Translations under genes and position numbers: made by a program
The notes under the pieces: generated by a model
What the model was told of the DNA's origin: nothing
What the model saw: the letters and a program-made list of their open reading frames with translations, nothing else
Databases searched by the model: none
Shown: one piece after another, positions 50,366 through 59,104 of the stretch
How positions within the stretch are numbered: position 1 is the first letter of the stretch
How the letters are laid out: the number at the start of each line of letters is the position of its first letter
Assembly (NCBI GenBank): GCA_030824115.1
Contig: JAVBYI010000008.1
Span: 62,001-126,000 of the forward strand
Reading direction: 5' to 3'
DNA from: Rhodocyclaceae bacterium
GTDB lineage: Bacteria; Pseudomonadota; Gammaproteobacteria; Burkholderiales; Rhodocyclaceae
Length of the DNA stretch: 64,000 nt

Positions 50366-52228
50366 CTAAAGAATTTCAACGACCTCGATAGGCAGCTTTT
50401 TCCCTTTGACGCTGATTTGGGTACGCGCCCCTGCTTGCGCTTCATCTGCTGTCGCGCCCGAGGCAAGGGCTGCATCTAGCGTGTCCCGACTGGCCACGAT
50501 ACGCCATCCCAGTTCCTTGGTGGACGATTCCAGGCGTGACGCAAGATTGACTGCATCGCCGATGGCCGTGAATTCCACCCGGCGCTCCGTGCCGAGATTA
50601 CCCACGACCGCCTTGCCACTGTGAATGCCGATGCCGATGGCGAAGGGTGGCAAGCCACGATCGGCGAAACGCTGGGCGACCCACGGCGCAAAGGCATCCG
50701 CAGCCCTGACGATTTCGCGTGCCGTGATCAGTGCGCGGCGCGCATGATCGGCTTGTTGCAGGGGTGCCCCGAAAACTGCCATGATGGCGTCGCCGATAAA
50801 TTTGTCGACATTGCCACCCTGCGCGAGGATCGGGGCGCAGGCGCGCGGCAACCAGGCATTGAGCATCTCGAAGACTTCACGACTGCTCAGTTTTTCAGAA
50901 ATCGCCGTGAAGTTGCGAATGTCGAGAAACAGAATGGTCAGATCGGCTTCACGCCCCCCCGTATCCGGCAGGTCGCCGCTGACCGCCAGATCGGCCACAT
51001 CGTCGGAAACATAGCGTGCAAACAGTGACCGCAGGCGGCCGCGTTCGCGCGCTTCGCGTCCCGAGCGGGAGGCCATCGCTGCGGCCCACGCCAGCCCGCC
51101 GCCTATCAACAGGGGGGCTGGCGCGAGCCAGATGTCGATGCCAAACAAAAGCAGGCTGGCGATGCCGATACCGCTGCCTGCGATACCGCACGCCACGCTG
51201 GCGCGTAGCGGTGTCTGGCGGGCGACGATCAGTGCCAGCAGCCAACCGAGGATGCCGGCGGCAATAACAATCGCGGCAACGGGCGTGATCGTGATGTGCC
51301 GCTGCGTCAGCAAGGCTTCCACGGTCTGCGCATGCAGTTCTCCCCCGCTCATCAACTGCGGGGGGGCGCCCGGTAAGGCGCGGGCATAGGGCGTCAGTTG
51401 CACATCCTGCAGGCTGGTTGCTTCGGGTGCGATGATGATCACTTTGCCACGCAAGGCCTGGACTTCCGGGCGCTGCAAAGCGTCGGCGGCAGTCAGCACT
51501 GCAAGGGAGACGCGCGGCACCAGCCCCGGCGGACCGGAAAACGGGATCAGGCGGGATTCCTGTAATGTGCCGCCGAGCAGGCGTTGCACGGCAGCTTCGT
51601 CCGGCAATGCGTTGCGGGCCGCCAGGGCCAGCCGTACCGGAAATGACAGTGTCGGCGCCTCGCCCGCGAAGCGGGGCAGGAAACGACGGATTACGCCATC
51701 GGCATCGGCATGCAGGTTAACCAGAGCGGTATCTTCCAGCCCACCCGGCAGCAGCAGCTGGTGCTCCAGCGGCGGGAGCAGATCGCCTTCGCTGCCGCGC
51801 GCCGCCGCCAATACAACGCTGCCCCCGACCAGAGCGGCCCGAAAGGAAGCCTCGTAGTTACGGCTCAATGCCGTCTCGCCAGCGCCGACTTTTTCGAGCC
51901 AGCTTTCAGCACTGCTGGCCTGAATCAGATCGACCCCGATGGCGACGACACCCGCCGCACGCAGGGTCGCCATGGCAGCACCGAGCTGCGGCTGCCAGAA
52001 GGCCAGTGGCGTGTCGCGAAACTGGATCAGGCTGGCATCGTCGATGGCCGCGATAGCAACATGCTGCAGCGTATCGCGGTTGCCGGTCAGGCGGTGCCAG
52101 GTATCGTAAGCCACCTGATCGATCGCGCTGGACCAGGGCATGATCAGGGCCAATGCCGCCAGGGCGCTGCCCAGCAGGCCGAATGGCAACAGCCGGGTAA
52201 TGCGGTGGCTAACCGGCGTGTGCGGCAT
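50366..52228 (-). CDS. CHASE2-domain adenylate cyclase (class III)
   Basis: 620 residues from ATG 52228. An N-terminal membrane helix and a large periplasmic CHASE2 domain (VAIAAIDDASLIQF, VIIIAPEATSLQDVQLTPYA) are followed by three transmembrane helices (about residues 318-400) and a cytoplasmic cyclase domain. Metal Asp residues are in LFLDIRNFT (436) and FIGDAIMAVFG (480). The base-selecting Lys in VDKFIGDA and Asp in AIGDAVNLASRLE fit ATP rather than GTP. Residues about 112-120 (EKVGAGETA) in CHASE2 are an exact R25 copy. The start lies inside the moeB/thiF-like 3' end. Confidence 0.9.
   Translation of the reverse strand: MPHTPVSHRITRLLPFGLLGSALAALALIMPWSSAIDQVAYDTWHRLTGNRDTLQHVAIAAIDDASLIQFRDTPLAFWQPQLGAAMATLRAAGVVAIGVDLIQASSAESWLEKVGAGETALSRNYEASFRAALVGGSVVLAAARGSEGDLLPPLEHQLLLPGGLEDTALVNLHADADGVIRRFLPRFAGEAPTLSFPVRLALAARNALPDEAAVQRLLGGTLQESRLIPFSGPPGLVPRVSLAVLTAADALQRPEVQALRGKVIIIAPEATSLQDVQLTPYARALPGAPPQLMSGGELHAQTVEALLTQRHITITPVAAIVIAAGILGWLLALIVARQTPLRASVACGIAGSGIGIASLLLFGIDIWLAPAPLLIGGGLAWAAAMASRSGREARERGRLRSLFARYVSDDVADLAVSGDLPDTGGREADLTILFLDIRNFTAISEKLSSREVFEMLNAWLPRACAPILAQGGNVDKFIGDAIMAVFGAPLQQADHARRALITAREIVRAADAFAPWVAQRFADRGLPPFAIGIGIHSGKAVVGNLGTERRVEFTAIGDAVNLASRLESSTKELGWRIVASRDTLDAALASGATADEAQAGARTQISVKGKKLPIEVVEIL
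51869..51893 (-). repeat. R25 interspersed repeat, copy 19 (exact consensus)
   Basis: 25/25 match. Sense orientation in the cyclase gene, read as KVGAGETA within the sensor domain. Confidence 0.9.
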
Positions 52229-52979
52229 GGCACACGCTACATTGCGGATCGCGCGGCACGGCAATACTGCGCCACTCCATTGCCAGTCCATCCAGCAGCA
52301 GCAATCGGCCGGCCAGCGATTCACCGCAACCGATCACGAGCTTGAGGGCTTCCGCAGCCTGCATGCTGCCGATGATGCCGACCAGCGGCGCAAAAACGCC
52401 CATCGTCGCACAACGGATTTCCTCGACATCCTCGGCCTCGGGAAAGAGGCAGTGGTAGCAGGGGGTGTTCTCCTGACGGCGATCGAAAACGGCCACCTGA
52501 CCATCAAAGCGCACGGCGGCACCGGAAACGAGGGGTTTGCGCAGGTTCACGCAGGCGCGGTTGACAGCATGACGGGTGGCAAAGTTGTCGCAACAATCGA
52601 GGACCACATCGGCGGCAGCGACCTCTGCTTCCAATCGTTCGCCAGATAGCCTTTCTTGCAAGGAAACGACGTGGCAGTGCGGGTTGATCTCAGCCAGCGT
52701 GGTAGCGCCCGAGTTGACCTTGGGCTGGCCGATGCTCTGGGTACGATGCAGAATCTGACGCTGCAGGTTGGTGAGATCGACCGTATCGCCATCGGCCAAG
52801 ACCAACGTGCCGATGCCGGCAGAGGCCAGATACAGCGCAGCGGGTGAGCCGAGGCCACCGGCACCGATAATCAGTGCCCGGGCGCTGGCGATGCGTTCCT
52901 GTCCTTCAATACCAATCTGGGGCAGCAGGATGTGGCGGCTGTAGCGCAGCAACGCATCGTCATCAAGCGACACGGTCAC
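52209..52979 (-). CDS. MoeB/ThiF/HesA family adenylyltransferase
   Basis: 256 residues. An E1-like enzyme that adenylates the C-terminus of a sulfur-carrier protein (MoaD or ThiS). The nucleotide motif is LIIGAGGLGSPAALYLASAG with DTVDLTNLQRQILH. Zinc cysteines are in CYHCLFPE and CSVCHAAH; a catalytic Cys is possible in EIRCATMGVF. MoeB and ThiF cannot be told apart from sequence. It overlaps the upstream unknown gene by 4 bp, and the cyclase start lies inside it. Confidence 0.92.
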   Translation of the reverse strand: MTVSLDDDALLRYSRHILLPQIGIEGQERIASARALIIGAGGLGSPAALYLASAGIGTLVLADGDTVDLTNLQRQILHRTQSIGQPKVNSGATTLAEINPHCHVVSLQERLSGERLEAEVAAADVVLDCCDNFATRHAVNRACVNLRKPLVSGAAVRFDGQVAVFDRRQENTPCYHCLFPEAEDVEEIRCATMGVFAPLVGIIGSMQAAEALKLVIGCGESLAGRLLLLDGLAMEWRSIAVPRDPQCSVCHAAHAG

Positions 52980-53443
52980 TTGTATTCTCGTAACTCCGGG
53001 GGGGTTTCGTCGCGGTCGCCGTGCGGGTGGTGTTCCCAGGCTTGTGAATACACTTCGTGCGACTTCTTGATCAGGCGCTCGGGCTGGACCATATTGCGCC
53101 GCTGGGTTTCCTCGGTGAAATAGACAAGGGCGCGGATCAGTTTGCAGTAAAGGGTGTTTTCCAGATGAAAGCCCTTGTCGATCAAAAGACGCTCCAGCGC
53201 TTCCATGCAGTGATCGCTAATCTCGTACCAGACCGACACCCCGTTCGGCAAGGTGCCGGAGGCCACTTCAAGATGCGGCAACGCAGACAACAGGGCAATC
53301 GCATCGGCGACTTGCTGATCCTGTTTCAGCTTGCAGAAACGAATCTCGCGATGCTTGCGCGTGCCCGCCTGTGGCGCCAGTGGATGCGGCCGGTGCATGC
53401 CGCGCTCCTGGTCGCGTAGGTGGCGCGCGCGTTCGGGGTTCAT
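52976..53443 (-). CDS. Conserved protein of unknown function between ctpA and moeB/thiF
   Basis: 155 residues, no signal peptide. A basic N-terminus (RARHLRDQERGMHRPHPL) is followed by a compact domain (QVADAIALLSALPHLEV, LPNGVSVWYEISDHCMEALE) that resembles a small ferredoxin-like fold, then a polar tail. I do not recognise the family. Overlaps of 4 bp on both sides with ctpA and the moeB/thiF gene show translational coupling and argue that it is real. Confidence 0.8.
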   Translation of the reverse strand: MNPERARHLRDQERGMHRPHPLAPQAGTRKHREIRFCKLKQDQQVADAIALLSALPHLEVASGTLPNGVSVWYEISDHCMEALERLLIDKGFHLENTLYCKLIRALVYFTEETQRRNMVQPERLIKKSHEVYSQAWEHHPHGDRDETPPELREYK

Positions 53444-54828
53444 TTTTTGATGACCTGCAGAGCCTTGAGGAGGTTCATGGCCTGTGCCAACTGGTAATCA
53501 TTCTTCGAGGCAAACTCGACGGGGGCAGCGTGGGCTTCATCGCCTTCGCCTTCCTTCGGCTTTGCTTTGCCATTCTTTTGCGACACGGCGGCCTTCTCGG
53601 TTTCCTTCTCCTTGTCGTTGGAGAGATGGCGTTCCAGGTCGGCCTCGCGCATGCGTTCGCGCGACCCGCCATTGGCAGTTTCCTCAACAATGATGTCGGG
53701 GGTAATACCCTTCGCCTGGATCGAACGGCCATTCGGCGTGTAGTAGCGCGCCGTGGTCAGCTTGATTGCCGTCTTGGCCGACAGCGGCAAGACCGTTTGT
53801 ACCGAACCCTTGCCGAAGGTCTGCGTGCCCATGACGACCGCCCGTTTGTGATCCTGCAATGCCCCCGCCACGATCTCGGAAGCCGAGGCCGAGCCGGCAT
53901 TGACGAGCACGATCATGGGCACATTGCGGACACCTTCCGGCAGTTTCTTGAGGAAATCCTCACGCTGGCCGCGCAGATAGTCCTCGGGAGAGGCGGTGTA
54001 TTTGCGCTTGGCGTCCTCGACCCGGCCATCGGTGGTCACGACCACGCTGCCTTGCGGCAGGAAAGCCGCCGCCACGCCCACGGCTCCATGCAGGAGACCG
54101 CCCGGATCGTTACGTAGATCGAGGACCAGACCTTTCAGGCTACCGCCTTTTTCTTCCTTGTAGAGCTTGTCGAGATGCTTGACCACATCGGCGGTTGTCT
54201 CTTCCTGGAATTGCGTCACGCGCAGATAGCCGTAACCCGGCTCCAGCGACTTCGACTTGACGCTCTGCACCTTGATCTTGTCGCGCTCGATGGTGATTTC
54301 GAGTGGCTTGGCCTCGCCTTTGCGCAAAATGGTCAGTTTGATCGAGGTCTTCGGCTTGCCGCGCATCTTTTTCACGGCATCGTTGAGGGTCAGACCCTTT
54401 ACCGGCGTATCGTCAAGCTTGAAGATCAGGTCGCCACTCTTGATGCCGGCGCGGTAGGCGGGGGTGTCTTCAATCGGCGAGACGACCTTGACGAGGCCAT
54501 CCTCCATGCCGACCTCGATACCGAGACCGCCGAACTCGCCCTGTGTGGAAACCTGCAGATCCTTGAACGCATCGGCATCCAGGTAAGCAGAGTGCGGGTC
54601 GAGATTGGCCAGCATGCCGCTGATGGCATGGGTGATCAGTTGCTTGTCTTCGACCGGTTCGACATAGCCCTGCTTGATGGCGCTGAAGACATCGGTAAAG
54701 CTGCGCAACTCCTCAATCGGCAGCGGCGCGCTGTCCTTCTGGGCGATGGCGGAGTAATGGACACTCAACATCACGCCGGCGACAAGGCCGACGAAGACGA
54801 GACCGATTTGTTGGAGTTTGCTGCGCAT
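53440..54828 (-). CDS. ctpA: Carboxy-terminal processing protease (S41)
   Basis: Periplasmic Ser-Lys protease that trims or degrades proteins from the C-terminus, often peptidoglycan hydrolases. The ATG at 54828 gives 462 residues with an N-terminal signal anchor (GLVFVGLVAGVMLSVHYSAI). A PDZ domain (GLGIEVGMEDGLVKVVSPIE) precedes the S41 core: nucleophile Ser in NAGSASASEIVAGAL and Lys in GTQTFGKGSVQTV. The tail is Lys/Glu-rich. It follows envC, and together they suggest control of envelope hydrolysis. Confidence 0.95.
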   Translation of the reverse strand: MRSKLQQIGLVFVGLVAGVMLSVHYSAIAQKDSAPLPIEELRSFTDVFSAIKQGYVEPVEDKQLITHAISGMLANLDPHSAYLDADAFKDLQVSTQGEFGGLGIEVGMEDGLVKVVSPIEDTPAYRAGIKSGDLIFKLDDTPVKGLTLNDAVKKMRGKPKTSIKLTILRKGEAKPLEITIERDKIKVQSVKSKSLEPGYGYLRVTQFQEETTADVVKHLDKLYKEEKGGSLKGLVLDLRNDPGGLLHGAVGVAAAFLPQGSVVVTTDGRVEDAKRKYTASPEDYLRGQREDFLKKLPEGVRNVPMIVLVNAGSASASEIVAGALQDHKRAVVMGTQTFGKGSVQTVLPLSAKTAIKLTTARYYTPNGRSIQAKGITPDIIVEETANGGSRERMREADLERHLSNDKEKETEKAAVSQKNGKAKPKEGEGDEAHAAPVEFASKNDYQLAQAMNLLKALQVIKK

Positions 54829-54854
54829 GGAATCCCTCGCTATTGCCACCGTTA

Positions 54855-56054
54855 CTACTTGAGCCACTTACCCGGATCGAAGGCCTGCCCGCGATGCCTG
54901 AGTTCAAAGTATAAACCCGATTCCACCTGCCCTCCGCCCGTGCCAATACCGGTGCCGGCAGTCCCTACCGTCGCGCCAGCGCCGACTTTTTGGCCGACAT
55001 CGGCCAGCAGCGTCTGGTTGTTGCCATAGACGGAAAGGAAATCGTCGTCGTGGTCGATAATGATAAGGTTGCCATAACCGCGCAGCCAGTCGGCAAAGAC
55101 CACGACACCGGCCGCCACTGCCTTGACGCTGGCCCCCTCCTCTGTGCGGAAAAACAGCCCCTTCCAGATCGACTGGCCATCATCACGTTTGCTGCCAAAG
55201 CGCGCGGTAACGGTGCCGTCGATGGGGCGTAGCAGCTTGCCGCGCAGTTTTGCGAAGTCGCCACCGGCACCGATGGGTTCAGCCGTTGGTATCTTGCGAT
55301 TGCTAGGCGACGACGGTTTTACGGCAGATTTTTTCTTGGCACTGCGCTTGCCGATGCTATCGATCAGTTGTGCAAGACGCTGCTCATTTTGCTTGAGCGT
55401 CTCGATTTTCCGCTGTGTCGTCTTGATCTGCACGGCGATTTTAGCCAGAACGATCTGCCGTTCCTGCTGGCGCTGGCGTAGCGCCGCCCGCTCGGTTTCT
55501 TCATGGCGTGCCAGTTCGGCAAGTTTTTCGCCCCGCGCCCGTACGGTTTCGGAGACTTGGCGGATCTGTCCGGCATCGCGGCGCAAGCTGGCAATCAGGT
55601 CAGCCTTGGCCTGCGACAGCAAGGCCAGGAAGTGGCGGTCGCGTGCGGCCATGTTCGGGTCGCCACCGGCCAGAAGGACGCTTAAGGCATCGGCTTCCTT
55701 GGCGCGAAACTGATGGCGCAACAGCCGCGCCAGTTGCGCCTGACGTGTTTGCTGCTGACGTTCCAGTTGGGTAAGTTCGCGTTCGTGTTCGCCCAACTCC
55801 CTTTGTGCGGCCGAGCGGGCATCCCCCAGATCACGCAGCTTGCGCCCGACGGCCGAAATGGCCTGCTCGGTTTCACGCAGGCGATTGGCGCTTTCGGTCC
55901 GCGAATGCTCGCTTTCCTCAAGCTTCTTCTCAAGCGTGGCACGCTGCTCACGCAACGTGTCAAGTCGTGCCTTTTCTTTCTCCCCGGCTGCCAGGACGGT
56001 ACCCGACAGCGTGAGGAGGAGAATAAGGGGGGTAGCAAGCATGAATGGGTGCAT
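54855..56054 (-). CDS. envC: EnvC-like murein hydrolase activator (M23 / LytM domain)
   Basis: 399 residues from ATG 56054; ATG 56042 is also possible. A signal peptide is followed by a long coiled coil (about residues 25-270, from DTLREQRATLEKKLEESE) and a C-terminal LytM domain. The latter has YGNLIIIDHDDDFLSVYGN and LYFELRHRGQAFDP but lacks a full HxxxD...HxH zinc set, so it probably activates amidases rather than cutting. Residues about 355-363 (KVGAGATVG) are an R25 copy lying on the conserved turn before GTAG. Confidence 0.92.
   Translation of the reverse strand: MHPFMLATPLILLLTLSGTVLAAGEKEKARLDTLREQRATLEKKLEESEHSRTESANRLRETEQAISAVGRKLRDLGDARSAAQRELGEHERELTQLERQQQTRQAQLARLLRHQFRAKEADALSVLLAGGDPNMAARDRHFLALLSQAKADLIASLRRDAGQIRQVSETVRARGEKLAELARHEETERAALRQRQQERQIVLAKIAVQIKTTQRKIETLKQNEQRLAQLIDSIGKRSAKKKSAVKPSSPSNRKIPTAEPIGAGGDFAKLRGKLLRPIDGTVTARFGSKRDDGQSIWKGLFFRTEEGASVKAVAAGVVVFADWLRGYGNLIIIDHDDDFLSVYGNNQTLLADVGQKVGAGATVGTAGTGIGTGGGQVESGLYFELRHRGQAFDPGKWLK
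54966..54990 (-). repeat. R25 interspersed repeat, copy 20 (23/25)
   Basis: Two mismatches toward the right end. Sense orientation in envC, read as KVGAGATV in a conserved part of the LytM domain. Confidence 0.82.
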
Positions 56055-56093
56055 CTTGTAAAATTCGAAGTTATCTAAGAACAGTCTACCGCC

Positions 56094-56420
56094 ATGAATA
56101 GTCCGATCAGCGAAATGATGGATCACGAGGAGCATGTCGAAATCGCCGCCCGTGCGTTGAAGGCGATCTCACATCCGCTGCGCCTGAAGATTCTCTGCGT
56201 GGTGGGCGATCAGGAAGTCTGCGTACAGGATATCGTCGATGCGGTCGGCACCTCGCAAAGCAATATCTCCCAGCATCTGGCCATCCTGCGCGACAAGAGC
56301 GTGCTGGCCACGCGCAAGGACGCCAATCGTGTTTTTTACCGGGTTGCCGATCGACGTACCTTGCAGTTGATCGTGATGATGCGCGAAGTATTCTGCGGCA
56401 TTCCCGGCCAACCTCATTAA
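56094..56420 (+). CDS. ArsR-family transcriptional regulator
   Basis: 108 residues. A winged helix-turn-helix with the ArsR pattern: ALKAISHPLRLKILCVVG, VQDIVDAVGTSQSNISQHLA and LRDKSVLATRKDANRVFYRV. A metal site is possible (DHEEHVE, Cys in QEVCVQDI) but no full ELCVCDL-type box is present. It is divergent from envC with a 39-bp gap and lies 15 bp before the rhodanese gene, so a role in sulfur or redox control is inferred. Confidence 0.9.
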   Translation: MNSPISEMMDHEEHVEIAARALKAISHPLRLKILCVVGDQEVCVQDIVDAVGTSQSNISQHLAILRDKSVLATRKDANRVFYRVADRRTLQLIVMMREVFCGIPGQPH

Positions 56421-56435
56421 AGAAAGTTAAACGCA

Positions 56436-56849
56436 ATGCCCATGGAATTCATTCAGCAAAACCTGATGTGGGTCGGCCTCGCCGCCGTGAGCGGCGGCAT
56501 GCTGCTCTGGCAGACGTTTAGTGGCCAGGGTCGTAACAATATCTCGATCAATGAGGCCACCCTGCTGATCAATCGCCAGGACGCGATCGTCGTCGATGTG
56601 CGCGAAACTGCCGAGTGGTCGTCCGGGCATATTCCCAATGCGCGCCATATTTCGCTCGGCCATTTGTCCAAGCATCTTTCCGAGATCGAGAAATTCAAGG
56701 AAAAGCCGGTGATCGTCGTTTGCGCCAGCGGCAACCGCTCCGGCTCGGCCTGCAATGTGTTGCAGAAGGCCGGCTTCCAGCAGGTCTTCAATCTGGCCGG
56801 CGGCATTCATGCCTGGAGCGATGCTGGCCTGCCCATGACTAAAAAGTAA
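56436..56849 (+). CDS. Membrane-anchored rhodanese-like protein
   Basis: 137 residues. An N-terminal transmembrane helix (LMWVGLAAVSGGMLLW) is followed by one rhodanese domain: VDVRETAEWSSGHIPNARHI and the active-site loop VVCASGNRSGSA with its Cys. Single-domain rhodaneses move sulfane sulfur. It resembles YibN, which neighbours grxC and secB in E. coli, as here. Confidence 0.92.
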   Translation: MPMEFIQQNLMWVGLAAVSGGMLLWQTFSGQGRNNISINEATLLINRQDAIVVDVRETAEWSSGHIPNARHISLGHLSKHLSEIEKFKEKPVIVVCASGNRSGSACNVLQKAGFQQVFNLAGGIHAWSDAGLPMTKK

Positions 56850-56858
56850 GGGAACGCC

Positions 56859-57119
56859 ATGCCCAAGATCGAGATGTACTCCACGGCCGTATGTCCCTAT
56901 TGCATTCGTGCCGAGCAACTCCTGCAGCGCAAGGGCATCACCGAGATCGAGAAAATTCGCGTCGACCTCGACCCGGCCAAGCGCCAGGAAATGGAAACGC
57001 GCGTGCCCGGCGCCCGCACCGTCCCGCAAATCTTCATCGATGGCCTCCATGTCGGCGGCTGCGATGATCTTCATGAACTTGACCGGCAAGGGAAACTCGA
57101 TCCCTTGTTGGCTGCCTGA
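56859..57119 (+). CDS. grxC: Glutaredoxin 3
   Basis: 86 residues. Glutathione-dependent disulfide reductase. The active site is CPYC in STAVCPYCIRAEQLL. The glutathione-binding elements are RTVPQIFIDG and GGCDDLHEL. It sits in the order rhodanese-grxC-secB-(SH3)-gpsA, as in E. coli yibN-grxC-secB-gpsA. Confidence 0.97.
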   Translation: MPKIEMYSTAVCPYCIRAEQLLQRKGITEIEKIRVDLDPAKRQEMETRVPGARTVPQIFIDGLHVGGCDDLHELDRQGKLDPLLAA

Positions 57120-57142
57120 TTTCCACTGACCCGATACCCATC

Positions 57143-57607
57143 ATGACCGAACAAGCCCAGGATCAAGCGCCCGTTTTCAGCATCGAAAAAATCTACGTCA
57201 AGGATCTTTCCCTTGAGGTCCCCAATGCCCCGCAGTGTTTCCTTGAACGCGATGCGGCCGAAATCAGCCTGCAAATGCAAACGGGGGCCGAAGCGGTTGG
57301 CGATGGCGTCTTCAATGTCGTGCTGACGCTGACAGTGACGGCCAAGATCGGCGAGAAAACCCAGTTCCTCATCGAAGCAGCGCAAAGCGGCATCTTCCAG
57401 ATTCGCAATGTGCCGAACGAGGAAATCGAACCCATTGTGGCCGTCGCCTGCCCGAACATCCTGTTCCCCTATGCGCGCGAAACCATTTCCGACGCGGTCA
57501 CCCGTGCCGGCTTCCCGCCCGTCTTGCTCGCACCGGTAAACTTCGAGGCGATTTATCGCGAGCGCCAGCAACAGCAGGCCGAGCAGGCCAGCACCTCGCT
57601 CCAGTAA
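57143..57607 (+). CDS. secB: Protein-export chaperone SecB
   Basis: 154 residues. A tetrameric cytosolic chaperone that holds preproteins unfolded for SecA. Signatures are FSIEKIYVKDLSLEVPNAP and ACPNILFPYARETISDAV with GFPPVLLAPVNF. The stop overlaps the next start (TAATG). Confidence 0.97.
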   Translation: MTEQAQDQAPVFSIEKIYVKDLSLEVPNAPQCFLERDAAEISLQMQTGAEAVGDGVFNVVLTLTVTAKIGEKTQFLIEAAQSGIFQIRNVPNEEIEPIVAVACPNILFPYARETISDAVTRAGFPPVLLAPVNFEAIYRERQQQQAEQASTSLQ

Positions 57608-58050
57608 TGCAATCCGGCGCGCTTGCCCTGCTGGCGGGTCTGGCATTGTTTCTGCCCGGCATGGCGACCGCGCTCGATTACCGTTCGGCCGGTGAAACGG
57701 CGGTGCTCTACGACGCGCCCTCACAAAAGGCCAAGCCACGCTTTGTCATCGCGGCGGGCACCCCTCTCGAAGCCATCGTGACGCTGGATGCCTGGGTCAA
57801 GGTGCGCGACATGAAGGGGGAACTGGCCTGGATCGAGAGGCGCCAACTGGCCGACCGACGCACGGTACAGGTGCGCGGCGAGACCGCACAGATTCATGCC
57901 GAACCGAATGAATCGGCTAGCGTGGTGTTTGCCGCCGAGCCTGATGTGCTGCTCGACTATGTTGCGCCGGCGGAAACCGGTTGGGTCAAGGTGCGGCATC
58001 GGGGTGGCCAACAGGGCTTCGTCAAGACCAGCCGAGTCTGGGGCCACTGA
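57607..58050 (+). CDS. Exported SH3-like domain protein
   Basis: 147 residues with a signal peptide ([22 protein letters not shown]). Two bacterial SH3-like repeats follow ([20 protein letters not shown] to [29 protein letters not shown] to [10 protein letters not shown]). A periplasmic peptidoglycan- or protein-binding role is likely, but no partner is known. It is translationally coupled to secB and three bases before gpsA. Confidence 0.85.
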   Translation: MQSGALALLAGLALFLPGMATALDYRSAGETAVLYDAPSQKAKPRFVIAAGTPLEAIVTLDAWVKVRDMKGELAWIERRQLADRRTVQVRGETAQIHAEPNESASVVFAAEPDVLLDYVAPAETGWVKVRHRGGQQGFVKTSRVWGH

Positions 58051-58052
58051 AC

Positions 58053-59039
58053 ATGCGCATCGCCGTATTAGGGGCAGGCGCCTGGGGGACTGCACTGGCC
58101 CTGAATTTTGCCGCACGTCATCAGGTTGTCTTGTGGACCTGGCAGACCGAACATGCGGCGGCCATGCTCAGTACACGGGAAAACACGGCATTCCTGCCGG
58201 GCCAAGCCTTGCCCGCAGCACTCAACGTCACGGCCAATCTGGCCACCGCCCTGCAGGGTGCTGATCTGGCGCTGATTGCCACACCCATGGCGGGCTTGCG
58301 TAGCACCGCCACACAGTTGGCTGAGTTGCATCCGGCACTGCCTTTTTTGTGGGTTTGCAAAGGTCTGGAGGCCGGTTCCGGCCTGTTGCCACACCAAGCC
58401 GTTGCGGCAGTGCATCCAACAGCGCGCCATCATTGTGGTGCCTTGACCGGCCCCAGCTTTGCCGATGAAGTGGCACGTGGTCTGCCCGCTGCGGTCACGA
58501 TTGCTTCTGTCGATGCCACTTTCGCTGAAGCCATGGCCCGAGCGCTGCACGGCCCGCGCCTGCGCCTTTACGCCAATGACGATATCGTCGGTGCCGAAGT
58601 GGGCGGGGCAGTGAAGAACGTCATGGCTATCGCAACCGGCATTTGTGATGGGCTGGGTTTGGGCTTGAATGCCCGCGCCGCGCTGATGACCCGCGGACTG
58701 GTCGAAATCACCCGCTTTGGCGTCGCCCTCGGCGCCCGCCCCGAGACGTTCATGGGACTGGCCGGCATGGGGGATTTGATCCTGACCTGTACGGGCGACC
58801 TGTCGCGCAACCGTCGCGTGGGCCTGGCGCTGGCGACAGGGAAGTCGCTTGTCGATATCCAGCGTGACCTGGGGCATGTTGCCGAAGGCGTGCCGACGGC
58901 CCGTGAGGTCGCACAGCGTGCGCTGACCATGGGTGTCGATATGCCGATTACTGCAACCGTGTGCGATGTGCTGGATGGCAAGCTTTCCGCACACAGTGCG
59001 GTTGAGCGTCTGATGACACGCGATCCCAAGCACGAGTGA
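58053..59039 (+). CDS. gpsA: Glycerol-3-phosphate dehydrogenase [NAD(P)+]
   Basis: Makes sn-glycerol-3-phosphate for phospholipids. The ATG at 58053 gives 328 residues. The NAD motif is [18 protein letters not shown]. The substrate region is [19 protein letters not shown] with the catalytic Lys, and [19 protein letters not shown] follows. The stop is followed at once by the long-form R25 element that fills the gap to trmL. Confidence 0.97.
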   Translation: MRIAVLGAGAWGTALALNFAARHQVVLWTWQTEHAAAMLSTRENTAFLPGQALPAALNVTANLATALQGADLALIATPMAGLRSTATQLAELHPALPFLWVCKGLEAGSGLLPHQAVAAVHPTARHHCGALTGPSFADEVARGLPAAVTIASVDATFAEAMARALHGPRLRLYANDDIVGAEVGGAVKNVMAIATGICDGLGLGLNARAALMTRGLVEITRFGVALGARPETFMGLAGMGDLILTCTGDLSRNRRVGLALATGKSLVDIQRDLGHVAEGVPTAREVAQRALTMGVDMPITATVCDVLDGKLSAHSAVERLMTRDPKHE

Positions 59040-59102
59040 AAAGTCGGCGCAGCCTCTTCGGGCCGCTTCCGGCCTGACGGCCTCCCTGCTGGCAGGACGG
59101 CA
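59039..59102 (+). repeat. R25 interspersed repeat, copy 21, long (split) form, intergenic
   Basis: The left part AAAA + GTCGGCG and the right part CTGGC + AG + GACGGCA are separated by 39 extra bases. The insert contains the hairpin GGCCG-CTTC-CGGCC and a further GGCC. It fills the 65-bp gap between convergent gpsA and trmL. On the minus strand it ends in TTTT, so it may act as a weak terminator for trmL. Confidence 0.82.
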
Positions 59103-59104
59103 TA

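Noticed and set aside
57682-57706. TTCGGCCGGTGAAACGGCGG in the SH3-protein gene
   Set aside because: It resembles R25 only with a gap and several mismatches, so it is not counted.
59039-59102. Long R25 copy simply as a gpsA terminator
   Set aside because: The GC hairpin is not followed by a T-run on the gpsA strand, and the ends match R25 precisely, so repeat identity explains it better. A weak role for trmL remains possible.
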